NCBI GenBank assembly: GCA_937993755.1
Contig: CALKMA010000002.1
Span: forward strand, 135,123 to 199,122
Reading direction: 5' to 3'
Source: HGM13233 sp900762805
Lineage (GTDB): Bacteria > Bacillota > Clostridia > Oscillospirales > Ruminococcaceae
Length of the DNA: 64,000 nucleotides
The notes below the pieces were generated by a model that was given only the letters and a program-made list of their open reading frames with translations, searched no databases and had not been told where the DNA came from. Position numbers and translations under genes: made by a program. This document shows, in pieces, positions 44,939 through 54,248 of the stretch. The first letter of the stretch is position 1. Every line of letters starts with the position of its first letter.

Positions 44939-45570
44939 TTACAAACGAGACCTTTCGCTGGATATTCTGGATCGCCGGCGGTTTTATTATGGGCGGCGTC
45001 ATGTTCAGCGCCATCCTGCCGCGCCTGCTGCTTCAGGTCGATGTGGCGGCAATGAGCCCCGACCGCAATCCCGGCTCCTCCAATGTGTTTACCTTCTGCG
45101 GCATTCCCATGGGGCTGCTTTGTCTGGCAGCCGACATGCTCAAGGGCTTTCTGCCCGTCTTTCTGGCCAGTCAAGCCGTAGATCCCAGCGACATCTGGTT
45201 TGCCGCCGTGCTGGCCGCGCCGGTGCTGGGGCACGCTCTGGCCCCGCTCAACCACTTTCACGGTGGCAAATGCATCGCCACGGCTTTCGGTGAAATGCTG
45301 GCGCTGCTGCCGCTCACCCGCATCGTTCTGGTTCTGGCTGGGCTGTATATCCTGTTTTCGGCTGTCATCCGCGTGCGGCCCATGCGCTATTGCAGTATGC
45401 TGACCTTCGCGCTGTTCGGCATCATCTCGGTCATCCATTTTCTTTCCTCCGGCCGGCCGTCTCTGGCGCTCGGCTGCCTGTTGATTGCCATGACAGCCGT
45501 CCTGCGGCATACCCGATATCTGAGCCATGTGCCGGAGGACGAACAGCAGGACTGCGAGCTTCACACTTAG
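44935..45570 (+). CDS. PlsY-like glycerol-3-phosphate acyltransferase paralogue
   Basis: 211-residue membrane protein with the PlsY layout: DRNPGSSNVFTFCG (cf. GSGNPGATN), DMLKGFLPVFLA, and GHALAPLNHFHGGKCIAT (cf. GHxFPxFxxFKGGKGVAT). The third motif keeps the GGK but has Cys for Gly and His for Lys, and the first motif lacks the leading GSG, so it is a divergent member. It overlaps the upstream glycosyltransferase by four bases. PlsY uses acyl phosphate as donor; this copy may act on a different acceptor. It is probably not the main PlsY, which is elsewhere or absent. Confidence 0.78.
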   Translation: MITNETFRWIFWIAGGFIMGGVMFSAILPRLLLQVDVAAMSPDRNPGSSNVFTFCGIPMGLLCLAADMLKGFLPVFLASQAVDPSDIWFAAVLAAPVLGHALAPLNHFHGGKCIATAFGEMLALLPLTRIVLVLAGLYILFSAVIRVRPMRYCSMLTFALFGIISVIHFLSSGRPSLALGCLLIAMTAVLRHTRYLSHVPEDEQQDCELHT

Positions 45571-45822
45571 CCTTCTGTCGGGTATGACGTCCGCCCCTCC
45601 GCCTCAGCCGCCTTGCCCGTGTCCGGCGGCAGACGGCCTCCGGCCCTGCGGCGCTGTTTGCCGGCAGCCTTTTCGCCGCCGCCAAGCGGGAGCAAATATC
45701 AAGGCGCTGCGGCCCAAATCAAAATTGAGCGCAAAGCACAGCCCGTCACACCCGCCCTGTTCTGAATGGGCCGAAGCCGGCCTTAAAGGCCGGCGGTCTG
45801 CTTCATGCCTTGATGATTGTCA

Positions 45823-45856
45823 AAAGAGTCTCTGCCCCGACGGACAGAGACTCTTT
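45823..45856. terminator. Bidirectional terminator after the PlsY-like gene
   Basis: A perfect 12-bp stem (45823-45834 with 45845-45856). It lies between the plus-strand pair and the minus-strand MFS gene. A smaller GGCC-rich hairpin is at about 45777-45795. Nothing else in 45571-46072 is supported. Confidence 0.75.
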
Positions 45857-46072
45857 CTATATTACCGGAAGGCAGGCCGGCTTGCCAGACGCCGCGGACA
45901 TGCGTCAGCTGTTTTTGCCGCACCGGTGCAATAACCGGTGCCGCGCACACGGTTTCATGGCTCACCTGTGTTCCCAGAGCATCGGTCTGCGGCCGGCGGT
46001 GTGCTTTGTCAAAGGCTATGGTCCTGTCACGCGGCGGCAGCCAGCGCAGTCAGCCATTTTTATGCCGCAAAC

Positions 46073-47239
46073 CTACGACCGATGGCGCGCTCGACAGGTC
46101 AGCCGCCCATGCATGACGGCCATCACCGCCAACACCGCCAAAAGATACCACGGGAACAGCGAAACAGAAACGGCCCGCGCCAGCAGCCCGAAAAGCGGGG
46201 GCATAAGACAGCTGCCGACATAGGCGCTGGCCATCTGTACACCGATAATGGCCTGTGAGCGGTCGGCTCCGAAGAGCGACGGGGTCGAGTGAATGATACA
46301 TGGGTAAATGGGCGCGCAGCCGAGGCCTATAAGGACAAGCCCGATCAGCAGGGGGGACTTACCGAACGGCAGCAGCATAGTCAGAACACCGGCGCCTATG
46401 ACCGCCTGCCCCATGCGGATCATCTGCGTATCGCTGAAGCGCATGGTGATAAAGCCGCTCAGGGCGCGGCCGGCGGTAATGCCGATGTAGAACATACCGG
46501 TAAAGCTGGCCGCCGTTTCAGCTGAAATTCCCCTGTAGAGCGTCATATAGCTGCTGGCCCACAGGCCGGTGGTCTGCTCCAGCGCACAATAGCAGAAAAA
46601 GCAGGCTATGATCTGAAGCGCGCCGGGGATGCGGAAGATCTCGCCGAGGCTGAGTGCCCGCCCCGCCGGCTGGCGGTCTCCGCCCATCTCACCGCCCTTT
46701 TTCCAGAGCGGCAGGCTGAACAGCAAAACGGCAGTCAGAACCGCCTGCACCACCGAAATGATGCGGTAGCCATTGTTCCACTCCATGCCTCTTTCCAGCA
46801 CAAAGCCCATGATGTACGGCCCGGCCGAAGCGCCGACGCCCCACATACAGTGCAGCCAGCTCATATGACGGCTTTTGTAGTGCAGCGCAACATAGTTGTT
46901 GAGCGAAGCGTCAACGCTGCCGGCGCCAAGTCCGTAAGGAATGGCCCACAGGCAAAGTATCCAGAACGACCGGCTGACCGAAAAGCCAAAGAGCGCCGCC
47001 GCTGTGATGGCCACGCTGATAGCCGTCACCTTGCCGGTACCCAGCCTGCGTGTCAGGCGGTCACTCTGCAAGCTCGAAACAATGGTGCCGAGTGAAATGA
47101 TTATGGATAGAAGACCCGCATAAGAGACGGGAACGCCGAACTGCGGATAGATGGAGGGCCACGCCGAGCCGAGCAGGGCGTCCGGCAAACCGAGACTGAT
47201 AAAAGACAGATAGATAACAGCCAGCAGCAGATTAGTCAT
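46073..47239 (-). CDS. Major facilitator superfamily transporter
   Basis: Twelve-helix transporter of 388 residues, starting MTNLLLAVIYLSFISLGLPD. The MFS signature after helix 2 is SDRLTRRLGTGKV. Several helices have conserved acidic or basic residues, as in FucP/NarK-like sugar or drug porters, but the substrate cannot be told. The start at 47239 is preferred over 47347, whose upstream residues are not protein-like; ATG 47257 (MIEGFFM) is possible. It is a single gene. Confidence 0.87.
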   Translation of the reverse strand: MTNLLLAVIYLSFISLGLPDALLGSAWPSIYPQFGVPVSYAGLLSIIISLGTIVSSLQSDRLTRRLGTGKVTAISVAITAAALFGFSVSRSFWILCLWAIPYGLGAGSVDASLNNYVALHYKSRHMSWLHCMWGVGASAGPYIMGFVLERGMEWNNGYRIISVVQAVLTAVLLFSLPLWKKGGEMGGDRQPAGRALSLGEIFRIPGALQIIACFFCYCALEQTTGLWASSYMTLYRGISAETAASFTGMFYIGITAGRALSGFITMRFSDTQMIRMGQAVIGAGVLTMLLPFGKSPLLIGLVLIGLGCAPIYPCIIHSTPSLFGADRSQAIIGVQMASAYVGSCLMPPLFGLLARAVSVSLFPWYLLAVLAVMAVMHGRLTCRARHRS

Positions 47240-47414
47240 AAAAAAGCCTTCAATCATGAGAATTAGAACCGCGCATCGGCGAGAATAACAGCTGTTCTGA
47301 AACTCCGGCAGGCGGCCCCACCGGTCAGAAGATCCTATGCCGGGCATACAAAAGCTGCCACAAACCCCGGCAAAACGGCGGCCGGCACGCGGGTTACAGC
47401 TTCAAGGGCGGCAG

Positions 47415-47439
47415 AAATGCGGCCCTGCGGGCCGCATTT
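47415..47439. terminator. Hairpin downstream of comF
   Basis: A perfect 10-bp stem (47415-47424 with 47430-47439) with a 5-base loop, T-rich on both strands. It probably ends the comF transcript. The rest of 47240-47644 holds no supported gene. Confidence 0.6.
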
Positions 47440-47644
47440 TTCAATTATTCAGTCCTGGGCAAACAACGACGGCAGCTGCGCCACGGGCATTCTTACGTGC
47501 CGCGCCGACGGCCCGGCACTTTTCTTTGCTCCGCGAGTCTGATGCTAAAACCGATATGATCCGCGACTGCCGGCTTTCGGGAGAACCGGCGTCCCTCTTT
47601 GTGCGCCCGTCTCGGCGGTCCTGATGGCCGCCGGACTTTGTTTC

Positions 47645-48367
47645 CTATGCCGGCGGCTTCACCGAACGGCTTTTCTTGTCCGGCGTCGCCGCAAGACAAG
47701 CGGCCGTCACCCAGCTGACGCCGGCAGCCTTGAGCGTAGCGGCGCACTCGCTGAGCGTCGCGCCGCTTGTAATAACATCGTCTACTAAAATCACCCGCCG
47801 ACCGTCCAACCGGCCCGCCGCTTTCGTCACTATAAAGGCGCCCCGCAAATTGGCGGCGCGCTCACGGCGCGTGAGACGGTGCTGGCTTTTGGTAGCGCGG
47901 CACTTGCGCAGCGCCTTGACGACCGGGATGCCCAGCCGTTTCGAGAGCAGCCGCGCGAGATGCTCGGCGAGATAGCGATCGGATTTTGTCCAATGCGGCG
48001 GCACAAAGGTGATGGCGTCGGCATCGGCAAGGCCGGTATCTATGAGCGCTTCCGCCAGCCGCCCGGCAAAATACCCCGCCGCCGTGAAGCGCGGGTCGGA
48101 CTTGAGCTGCACGATGGCGGCAGCCCCCGGCCCGGTGTACCGCATCGTAGCGGCAATGGCGTCAAGCCCCTTGCAGCAGGAACGGTCAGCCGGCGACAGG
48201 CGGCGCTGCTCGCCCGTCAGCAGCACACCGGCGGCTTGCGGCCGGCAGGCAGCACAAACCTCTGTCCCCCGCTCCACCACCTCCGCGCAGTAAGGGCAGC
48301 GCGGAGGGAACAGCAGCTCTGCCAGCTCGCCCCACAGAATGCCCATCACCGTAAGAAAGGAACTCAT
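47645..48367 (-). CDS. ComF-like phosphoribosyltransferase family protein
   Basis: 240-residue protein of the ComF/GntX family, linked to DNA uptake in competent bacteria. An N-terminal CxxC-type zinc region (CPYCAEVVERGTEVCAAC) is followed by a PRTase domain with the PRPP-binding motif VILVDDVITSGATLSE. Start 48367 (MSSFLTVMGILWG) follows GGGAGG; ATG 48385 is an alternative. No comFA helicase is adjacent, so a competence role is not certain. Confidence 0.88.
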   Translation of the reverse strand: MSSFLTVMGILWGELAELLFPPRCPYCAEVVERGTEVCAACRPQAAGVLLTGEQRRLSPADRSCCKGLDAIAATMRYTGPGAAAIVQLKSDPRFTAAGYFAGRLAEALIDTGLADADAITFVPPHWTKSDRYLAEHLARLLSKRLGIPVVKALRKCRATKSQHRLTRRERAANLRGAFIVTKAAGRLDGRRVILVDDVITSGATLSECAATLKAAGVSWVTAACLAATPDKKSRSVKPPA

Positions 48368-48987
48368 CCTCACGCCTCCCGTCATACAGCTGTTACCATT
48401 TTACCAGCCGGCACGCGCAAGTGCAAGATGCCGGCATAAAAGAATTTGCGATAGCATTTTCCTCAACCCGCTCAAATGTATCCTGACTTTCCGATCCTAT
48501 TCCCCGGCTGTCTGGGCAAAACGATCTGCTCTGCTTCGTTCATTTTTACAGAACCATTTTTTAAGATTTTCCTGCTATCTGGCCTTGACGGCTCTTAGCT
48601 GACAGGTATGGCAGGCTTCTCTGTGTATACGCCGCGCATCGAAAAGGCCACGCCTGTCACCCGCCGCGGCTCACAAAAGGAGCCTCTGCTTTTCTCAATA
48701 TTCACCTTACGCCGGCAAAAGGAAGCTCCCGCCTTATCTTACTAAAGCCTGTGCCGGTCCGGCAGCCGTACACCGTCAGTTCAGAGCTATCCCCGCGTTC
48801 TATCTTATCAGAGACCACCACTGTAGGGCTCGTGTGCGACATCGGCGCGGCACCGCCCCACATTCCGGCTTTCCAAAAAGACTTAAAGGCTTCGGCACAC
48901 AAAAGCACCAAAAGCGCATCAGCTTCTGCGCCTGCCTTTTTTAACAGCTGTGCTCCCGGTCAATCGGGGGCGTGTGCAGTCCGCAAA
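48368..48987. other. Gene-free interval
   Basis: About 620 bp between comF and the apeA terminator. A 69-codon minus-strand frame (48702-48911) has no ribosome site and I do not call it. No RNA gene or repeat is visible. Confidence 0.35.
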
Positions 48988-49021
48988 AAAGGCGGCGGCA
49001 GTCCGCGGGACTGCCGCCGCC
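48988..49021 (-). terminator. Terminator of the prfA-sua5-coaE-apeA operon
   Basis: A 14-bp GC-rich stem (about 48991-49004 with 49008-49021) with a 3-base loop, followed on the minus strand by TTTTTT. It lies 11 bp past the last stop. Confidence 0.85.
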
Positions 49022-49032
49022 TTTACGGAGCC

Positions 49033-50442
49033 TTACAGCTTGAAAAACTCCTCGCAAAGACGATAGAACGAGTAAATGTCCACCACGCTGGCCAGCTCAA
49101 AGGGGCTGTGCATCGACAGCAGCGGCACACCGGCATCAACCGTGTCGATGCCCATGGCCGAAATGAACTTGGCGACCGTTCCGCCGCCGCCGGCGTCGAT
49201 GCGGCCCAGCTCGCCGGTCTGCCAGCAGACATTGGCTCCGTCGAGCATACGGGTGATCTCGCCCATATATTCGGCGCTGGCGTCATTGCAGCCGCACTTG
49301 CCGCGTGAGCCGCCGTATTTATCGACCGAAACGCCGTAGCCCAGATAGGAGGAATTGCGGCGCTCCATGACATCGGCAAAGGTCGGGTCAAGCGCCGCTG
49401 TCACATCGGTGCTCAGACACTTGGAGCGGTGAATGGTCTCGATAGGATCGGCCGCAGGATCGACGCAGCGAACCAGCTGCCGAATGAAATTGCGCAGTCC
49501 GTCACTGCTCATGCCGGTGGCGCCGTCGCTGCCCGTCTCCTCCTTATCGGCAAAGATGCACAGGCAGGTGTTTTCGTCACCCTCTACCCCCAGCAGCGCC
49601 TCCAGCGTCTGATAGGCACAGACGCGGTCATCATGGCCATAGGCGCCAATCATCGAGCGGTCGATGCCGATATAACGCGGCCTGAAGGCCGGAACGACCT
49701 CCAGCTCGGCGCGGATGAAATCCTTTTCGGTGATGCCGTACTTTTCGTTGAGAAGGCGCATGACATTGAGCTTGACGCTCTCCTTGGCTTCCTTGTCAAA
49801 CGGCTCCAGGCCAACGACGATATTCAGCTCCTCGCCTTTGATAACATCAGCGGCGGTGCGCTGGTTGTGCGAGGCCGACAGATGTGGCAGCAGATTGGTG
49901 ATGTAGAGCACGGGGTCGCTCTCGTCCTCGCCGATGCAGACGGGAACGGCATCGCCCGCAGCCGTCATAACGACGCCATGCAGCGCCAGTGGGATATTGG
50001 TCCACTGGTATTTCTTGATGCCGCCGTAATAATGGGTCTTGAACAGGGCGATCTCACTGTCCTCATACAACGGGTAGGGGCGCAGATCGAGACGCGGGCT
50101 GTCGGTGTGAGAGGCCACGATGCGGACGCCCTCCTCGATGGGACGCGCGCCGATGACAGCAGCGATGAGGTTCTTGCCGCGGTTATTGACATAGACCTTG
50201 TCGCCGGCACGGTAGGACTTCTTGGGGTCGAACGGTTCGAAGCCCTTGCCGTGCAGCAGCACCAGCGCTTCATTGACGCACTCGCGCTCGGTCTTGGCGG
50301 CCCCGATGAATTTCATATAGCGGCCGGCCAGCTCGCGCGCGGCGGCCAGCTCAGTCTCGCTCATGATCTTGTAGGCGCTTTTGCGCTCCAGCAGAATTTC
50401 GTCCGCCAGCAGCTCAGATGCGGTTTTCTCTTTTTCAGACAT
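49033..50442 (-). CDS. apeA: M18 family aminopeptidase, internal start
   Basis: Probable independent translation product from the internal ATG (MSEKEKTASELLADEILLER), 469 residues, the normal size of clostridial M18 aminopeptidases. These are zinc exopeptidases that remove N-terminal residues from peptides in the cytosol. Metal-site motifs visible are ASHTDSPRLDLRP, FADKEETGSDGATGM and the C-terminal SMHSPFELAS. It shares its frame with coaE (see the fused entry). Translation from this start is supported by the ideal ribosome site, not proven. Confidence 0.8.
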   Translation of the reverse strand: MSEKEKTASELLADEILLERKSAYKIMSETELAAARELAGRYMKFIGAAKTERECVNEALVLLHGKGFEPFDPKKSYRAGDKVYVNNRGKNLIAAVIGARPIEEGVRIVASHTDSPRLDLRPYPLYEDSEIALFKTHYYGGIKKYQWTNIPLALHGVVMTAAGDAVPVCIGEDESDPVLYITNLLPHLSASHNQRTAADVIKGEELNIVVGLEPFDKEAKESVKLNVMRLLNEKYGITEKDFIRAELEVVPAFRPRYIGIDRSMIGAYGHDDRVCAYQTLEALLGVEGDENTCLCIFADKEETGSDGATGMSSDGLRNFIRQLVRCVDPAADPIETIHRSKCLSTDVTAALDPTFADVMERRNSSYLGYGVSVDKYGGSRGKCGCNDASAEYMGEITRMLDGANVCWQTGELGRIDAGGGGTVAKFISAMGIDTVDAGVPLLSMHSPFELASVVDIYSFYRLCEEFFKL

Positions 50443-51051
50443 AAGTCCCTCCAAATGATATTTTATCTTCAGCTTCTCCAGCAGCCCGGTCAGCTGCCGT
50501 TTGAGGCTTGGGATGTCGGAATCGTTATAAATAACATAGTCGGCGCGGGCGGCCAGCGTATCCTGCGGAAGCTGGGAGGACAGCCGGTCGGCCGCCCGCT
50601 CGGCTGTCAGCCCGTCGCGGGCCGTTAGACGGCGGATGGCTGTAGCCTTATCGGCCAGCACGGCGACCACATCGTCGCACAAGGCGTCGGCCCCGCTCTC
50701 ATAGAGCGCGCCGGCCTCCACAAAAACGAGCGGCGCGCGGCAGCTGTTGATGCGCTCCGGCAGCAGCTCCAATATATATTTATGTGTCACGCTGTTGAGA
50801 AGCGCCATGTTCTCGGCATTCCCGAAGCAAAGCTCGCCCAGCCGGCGGCGGTCAAGCCCGCCGTTTTTGAGCAGGATATGTCTCCCAAAGGCGCGGCACA
50901 GCTCATCAAGGCAGGCACTGCCCGGCTGCTGCACCTCGCGAGCCAGCCGATCACAGTCGATGAGCGCTGCTCCCATCTGAACCAGCAGACGGCCGGCAGT
51001 GGTCTTGCCGCCGCCGGAGGGGCCGGTCAGCCCGATGACGACCGGCTTCAC
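49033..51051 (-). CDS. coaE: In-frame CoaE-M18 aminopeptidase fusion frame
   Basis: One uninterrupted 672-codon frame. Residues 1-203 are dephospho-CoA kinase, the last step of CoA synthesis: P-loop GPSGGGKTTAG, ALIDCDRLAREV, and the family ending KYHLEGL at normal CoaE length. Residues 204-672 are a complete M18 (DNPEP/aspartyl-type) metallo-aminopeptidase. No stop codon separates them, and the codons read ...CAT TTG GAG GGA CTT ATG... A strong internal GGAGGGA (50446-50452) lies 5 bases (GGAGG to ATG) before the internal ATG at 50442. So CoaE may be made only as a fusion, with the peptidase made separately as well. The gene starts by overlapping the sua5 stop (ATGA). A sequencing error that removed a stop is possible. 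Confidence 0.75.
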   Translation of the reverse strand: MKPVVIGLTGPSGGGKTTAGRLLVQMGAALIDCDRLAREVQQPGSACLDELCRAFGRHILLKNGGLDRRRLGELCFGNAENMALLNSVTHKYILELLPERINSCRAPLVFVEAGALYESGADALCDDVVAVLADKATAIRRLTARDGLTAERAADRLSSQLPQDTLAARADYVIYNDSDIPSLKRQLTGLLEKLKIKYHLEGLMSEKEKTASELLADEILLERKSAYKIMSETELAAARELAGRYMKFIGAAKTERECVNEALVLLHGKGFEPFDPKKSYRAGDKVYVNNRGKNLIAAVIGARPIEEGVRIVASHTDSPRLDLRPYPLYEDSEIALFKTHYYGGIKKYQWTNIPLALHGVVMTAAGDAVPVCIGEDESDPVLYITNLLPHLSASHNQRTAADVIKGEELNIVVGLEPFDKEAKESVKLNVMRLLNEKYGITEKDFIRAELEVVPAFRPRYIGIDRSMIGAYGHDDRVCAYQTLEALLGVEGDENTCLCIFADKEETGSDGATGMSSDGLRNFIRQLVRCVDPAADPIETIHRSKCLSTDVTAALDPTFADVMERRNSSYLGYGVSVDKYGGSRGKCGCNDASAEYMGEITRMLDGANVCWQTGELGRIDAGGGGTVAKFISAMGIDTVDAGVPLLSMHSPFELASVVDIYSFYRLCEEFFKL

Positions 51052-52076
51052 AGCCTGACTACCGTAAAGCCTGCGGCGCGCACCATGCGGTTGAGCACGC
51101 CGAGCGACTGGTCGGTCTCGGCCGGGGCATGGGCATAAATAACGCTGGCACTCATCCTATCGAGCGTGCGGAAGGCGGAAAACAGCATATGCGCCTGCGA
51201 ATAGATATCGTCCTTTCCGCCGTATGCAACCGACGGGATCTCGATACCGTTCTGCTCACCGAAAAAGCACAGCGCAAAGGCACGCGGCTCAGCGTGGGCA
51301 TTGACATAGGCGACAAACTGCTCCGAGCTGCCCTCTATGACGATAACGGAGGCACTCGGTGAATAATGCTTGTGCTTGAGACCGGGCGAGCTGACCTTTT
51401 CGTCAGCTCCGACGGCGCGAAAAACCTCCGGCGCGACAACGGCGTCGGGCAGCACCTCTTGTATCTCGGTCAGCGAGATGATGCCGGGCCGCAGGATGCT
51501 CGGCCGCTCCCCCGTCAGCGAAATGACCGTCGATTCAATGCCGATCTCACAGGGGCCGCCGTCAAGGATGAGCGGGATGCGGCCATTGAGATCCTCATAT
51601 ACATGCTGCGCCGTGGTGGTGCTGGGCGCGCCGGACAGATTGGCCGACGGCGCGGCGATGGGAACGCCGCTCTCGCGGATGAGCGTCAGCGCAACATGGT
51701 GGCTGGGCATCCGAACAGCCACTGTCGGCAGGCCGCAGGTGACCATATCGGGGATAGTGTTGCTCTTGGGCATGATCATAGTGAGCGGGCCGGGCCAAAA
51801 CTGCTTGGCAAGGCGGATGGCCGACTCCGGCACCTCCGCTACCACATCGTTGAGCATAACATAATCGCAGATATGGACAATAAGCGGATTGTCCTGCGGG
51901 CGGCCCTTGGCCTCGAATATCTTTTTGACAGCCAACTCATTGTAGGCGTTGGCGGCCAGCCCATATACCGTTTCGGTGGGCATCCCGACAACGCCGCCGT
52001 CAAGAATGGTCTTTTCGGCGGCCTCAAGCGCCATTTTGAAGTTGTCGGCGTCGATTTTAATGAGCTGTGTTTTCAT
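51048..52076 (-). CDS. sua5: L-threonylcarbamoyladenylate synthase (Sua5/YwlC)
   Basis: Makes threonylcarbamoyl-AMP for the t6A37 modification of ANN-decoding tRNAs. The YrdC domain shows KGRPQDNPLIVH and PTETVYGLAANAY. A C-terminal Sua5 domain follows, giving 342 residues (long form). It overlaps prfA and coaE by four bases each, so the three are translationally coupled. The gene symbol ywlC is also used. Confidence 0.93.
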   Translation of the reverse strand: MKTQLIKIDADNFKMALEAAEKTILDGGVVGMPTETVYGLAANAYNELAVKKIFEAKGRPQDNPLIVHICDYVMLNDVVAEVPESAIRLAKQFWPGPLTMIMPKSNTIPDMVTCGLPTVAVRMPSHHVALTLIRESGVPIAAPSANLSGAPSTTTAQHVYEDLNGRIPLILDGGPCEIGIESTVISLTGERPSILRPGIISLTEIQEVLPDAVVAPEVFRAVGADEKVSSPGLKHKHYSPSASVIVIEGSSEQFVAYVNAHAEPRAFALCFFGEQNGIEIPSVAYGGKDDIYSQAHMLFSAFRTLDRMSASVIYAHAPAETDQSLGVLNRMVRAAGFTVVRL

Positions 52077-53161
52077 GATGCCTGCACGCTTTCTGAGGAG
52101 GCGCGCAACTTTTCGGCCTGTTCGGCCGTGATGAGCGCGTCAATGATCTCGTCGAGGTCGCCGTTGAGGACGGCCTCCAGCTTATAGAGCGTCAGACCGA
52201 TGCGGTGGTCGGTGACGCGGGACTGCGGAAAATTATAGGTGCGGATGCGCTCGCTTCGGTCGCCCGTGCCGACCTGACTCCGCCGCTTGGCCGATATCTC
52301 GGCATTCTGCTCCTCCTGCTTCTTTTCAAACAGGCGGGCGCGCAGGATTTTCATGGCACGGTCCTTGTTCTTATACTGGCTGCGCTCGTCCTGACACTCG
52401 ACCACGATGCCCGTCGGCAGATGGGTGATGCGGATGGCCGACTCGGTTTTGTTGACATGCTGCCCGCCGGCGCCGCCGGAGCGGTAAGTGTCGATCTGCA
52501 GATCCTTTGGATTGATATCTACCTCGACCTCCTCGGCCTCCGGCAGAACGGCCACTGTAACGGTCGAGGTGTGGATGCGGCCCTGCATTTCAGTCTCCGG
52601 CACGCGCTGCACACGGTGGACGCCGCTCTCAAACTTGAGGCGGCTGAAGGCTCCCTCGCCCGAAATCGAAAAGGATATCTCCTTGTAGCCGCCCAGCTCA
52701 GTCTCGTTGGCGTTCAGTATTTCGGTCTTCCATCCCTTATTCTCGCCGTACATGGTGTACATACGGTAAAGAGAATTGGCAAACAGCGCCGCCTCGTCGC
52801 CGCCGGCACCGCCCCGTATCTCGATGATGACGTTCTTGTCGTCGTTCACGTCGCGCGGCAGCAGCAGGAGCTTCAGCTCGCCGGTAATGCTTTCAAGTCT
52901 CTCACGGCTGCCGGTCAGCTGTTCAAGCACCATCCCCTTGAAATCCTGATCAAGGCCGCCGGCCGCCAGCATTTCTTCAGCCTCGTCGCGGTCAGCCGCA
53001 GCCTGCAGATATTCGCGGAATTTTTCAACGATGGGCGTCAGCGCCTTGTGCTCACGCATCAGCGCTTTATAACGGTTGTTGTCAGTCACGACCTCCGGCT
53101 GTGTCAGCAGCTCGTTGATCTCCTCAAGCCGTTTTTCAACATCTTTTAGTTTCTCGATCAT
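52073..53161 (-). CDS. prfA: Peptide chain release factor 1
   Basis: Ends translation at UAA and UAG. The catalytic GGQ is in GGAGGQHVNKTESA, and the stop-recognition domain and N-terminal helices are complete. 362 residues is normal. It is the first gene of a prfA-sua5-coaE-apeA string. prmC, its usual neighbour, is absent. Confidence 0.97.
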   Translation of the reverse strand: MIEKLKDVEKRLEEINELLTQPEVVTDNNRYKALMREHKALTPIVEKFREYLQAAADRDEAEEMLAAGGLDQDFKGMVLEQLTGSRERLESITGELKLLLLPRDVNDDKNVIIEIRGGAGGDEAALFANSLYRMYTMYGENKGWKTEILNANETELGGYKEISFSISGEGAFSRLKFESGVHRVQRVPETEMQGRIHTSTVTVAVLPEAEEVEVDINPKDLQIDTYRSGGAGGQHVNKTESAIRITHLPTGIVVECQDERSQYKNKDRAMKILRARLFEKKQEEQNAEISAKRRSQVGTGDRSERIRTYNFPQSRVTDHRIGLTLYKLEAVLNGDLDEIIDALITAEQAEKLRASSESVQAS

Positions 53162-53298
53162 AACTCTCCACCTGAATCAACATATGCTTTTATATTTTAC
53201 CATACAGGCCGCAATAAATCAAAGATTATCTGAGAAATACACCGGCGCCGCAGTGAATATATATAGTCATATCAGAAAAAAGAACGGAGAATGACAGA

Positions 53299-54204
53299 AT
53301 GACGGATTTTACCCCGGAGGGCCGGCACATCGAAACGGCCGGAAACGCCCGATATCTGGCCGACAGCCCCGGTATGCAGGAGGCTATCAGGACCGGCGTC
53401 ATACTGGAGGCTCCGGCCATCCGGTTTATCAGCGGCAGTCGGACGCTTATCGTCCAGCTGCCCTGCGGAATCGGCGAAATCCCCTTTGACGAAGGGACCG
53501 ATCTGCCTGACGCCCGCGACATTGCCCTCATCTCGCGCGTCGGCAAGCCGGTAGCTTTTCAGGTGCTGGAGCAGACCGGAGAAGGGCGCTACCGGCTGTC
53601 GCGCCGCGCCGCCATGCACCGATGCCGGCTGCAATATGCCGACCGGCTGCGGCCGGGCGATATCATCCCAGGCACCGTCACGCACATCGAGCGTTTCGGC
53701 TGCTTCATTGATATCGGCTGCGGCGTTACGGCGCTGCTGCCGACCGATTCGCTCTGCTACTCTCACATCCGGCACCCCGCCGACCTGCTGCACGAGGGTC
53801 AGCATATCTTTGCCGTTGTACGGGCGCGCGACCTCTGCGGGCGGCTGGTGCTGTCCCACAAAGAGCTGCTGGGAACCTTTGAGGAAAACGCCGCGCAGTT
53901 CGCGCCCTTCGATTCAGCCGTTGGCGTCGTGCGTTCCGTCAAAAGCTACGGCGTTTTTATCGGCCTTGCCCCCAACCTGACAGGACTGTCGGAATACCGC
54001 GAGGAGCTGGCCGCCGGCGATGCCGTCAGCGTTACCATCAAGAGCATCGTGCCAGAAAAGCTCAAGATCAAGCTGGCCGTTATCAGCCGCATCGAACCCC
54101 CGCCGCGGCCGCCCCTGCCCTACCGCCTGACGCACGGGCATATCGACCGCTTCACCTACACCCCGCCCGGCTGCGAAAAAACGATTGAAACGCTTTTCAT
54201 TTAA
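53299..54204 (+). CDS. S1-domain RNA-binding protein
   Basis: 301-residue protein with two S1-like OB folds: a clear one at about 120-195 (RPGDIIPGTVTHIERFGCFI, then DIGCGVTALLP) and a shorter one at about 200-265 (AVGVVRSVKSYGVFIGLAPN). The N-terminal 110 residues are unassigned and may hold a degenerate S1 copy. It probably binds RNA or ribosomes, like the short S1 homologues of Firmicutes. It is divergent from prfA. AACGGAGAATG precedes the start. Confidence 0.83.
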   Translation: MTDFTPEGRHIETAGNARYLADSPGMQEAIRTGVILEAPAIRFISGSRTLIVQLPCGIGEIPFDEGTDLPDARDIALISRVGKPVAFQVLEQTGEGRYRLSRRAAMHRCRLQYADRLRPGDIIPGTVTHIERFGCFIDIGCGVTALLPTDSLCYSHIRHPADLLHEGQHIFAVVRARDLCGRLVLSHKELLGTFEENAAQFAPFDSAVGVVRSVKSYGVFIGLAPNLTGLSEYREELAAGDAVSVTIKSIVPEKLKIKLAVISRIEPPPRPPLPYRLTHGHIDRFTYTPPGCEKTIETLFI

Positions 54205-54248
54205 TGTTATACTATAGATAAAGAATCGATTGAAAGTGAGGAACTCCT

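Noticed and set aside
48702..48911. 69-codon minus-strand frame
   Set aside because: No ribosome site or recognisable content; not called.
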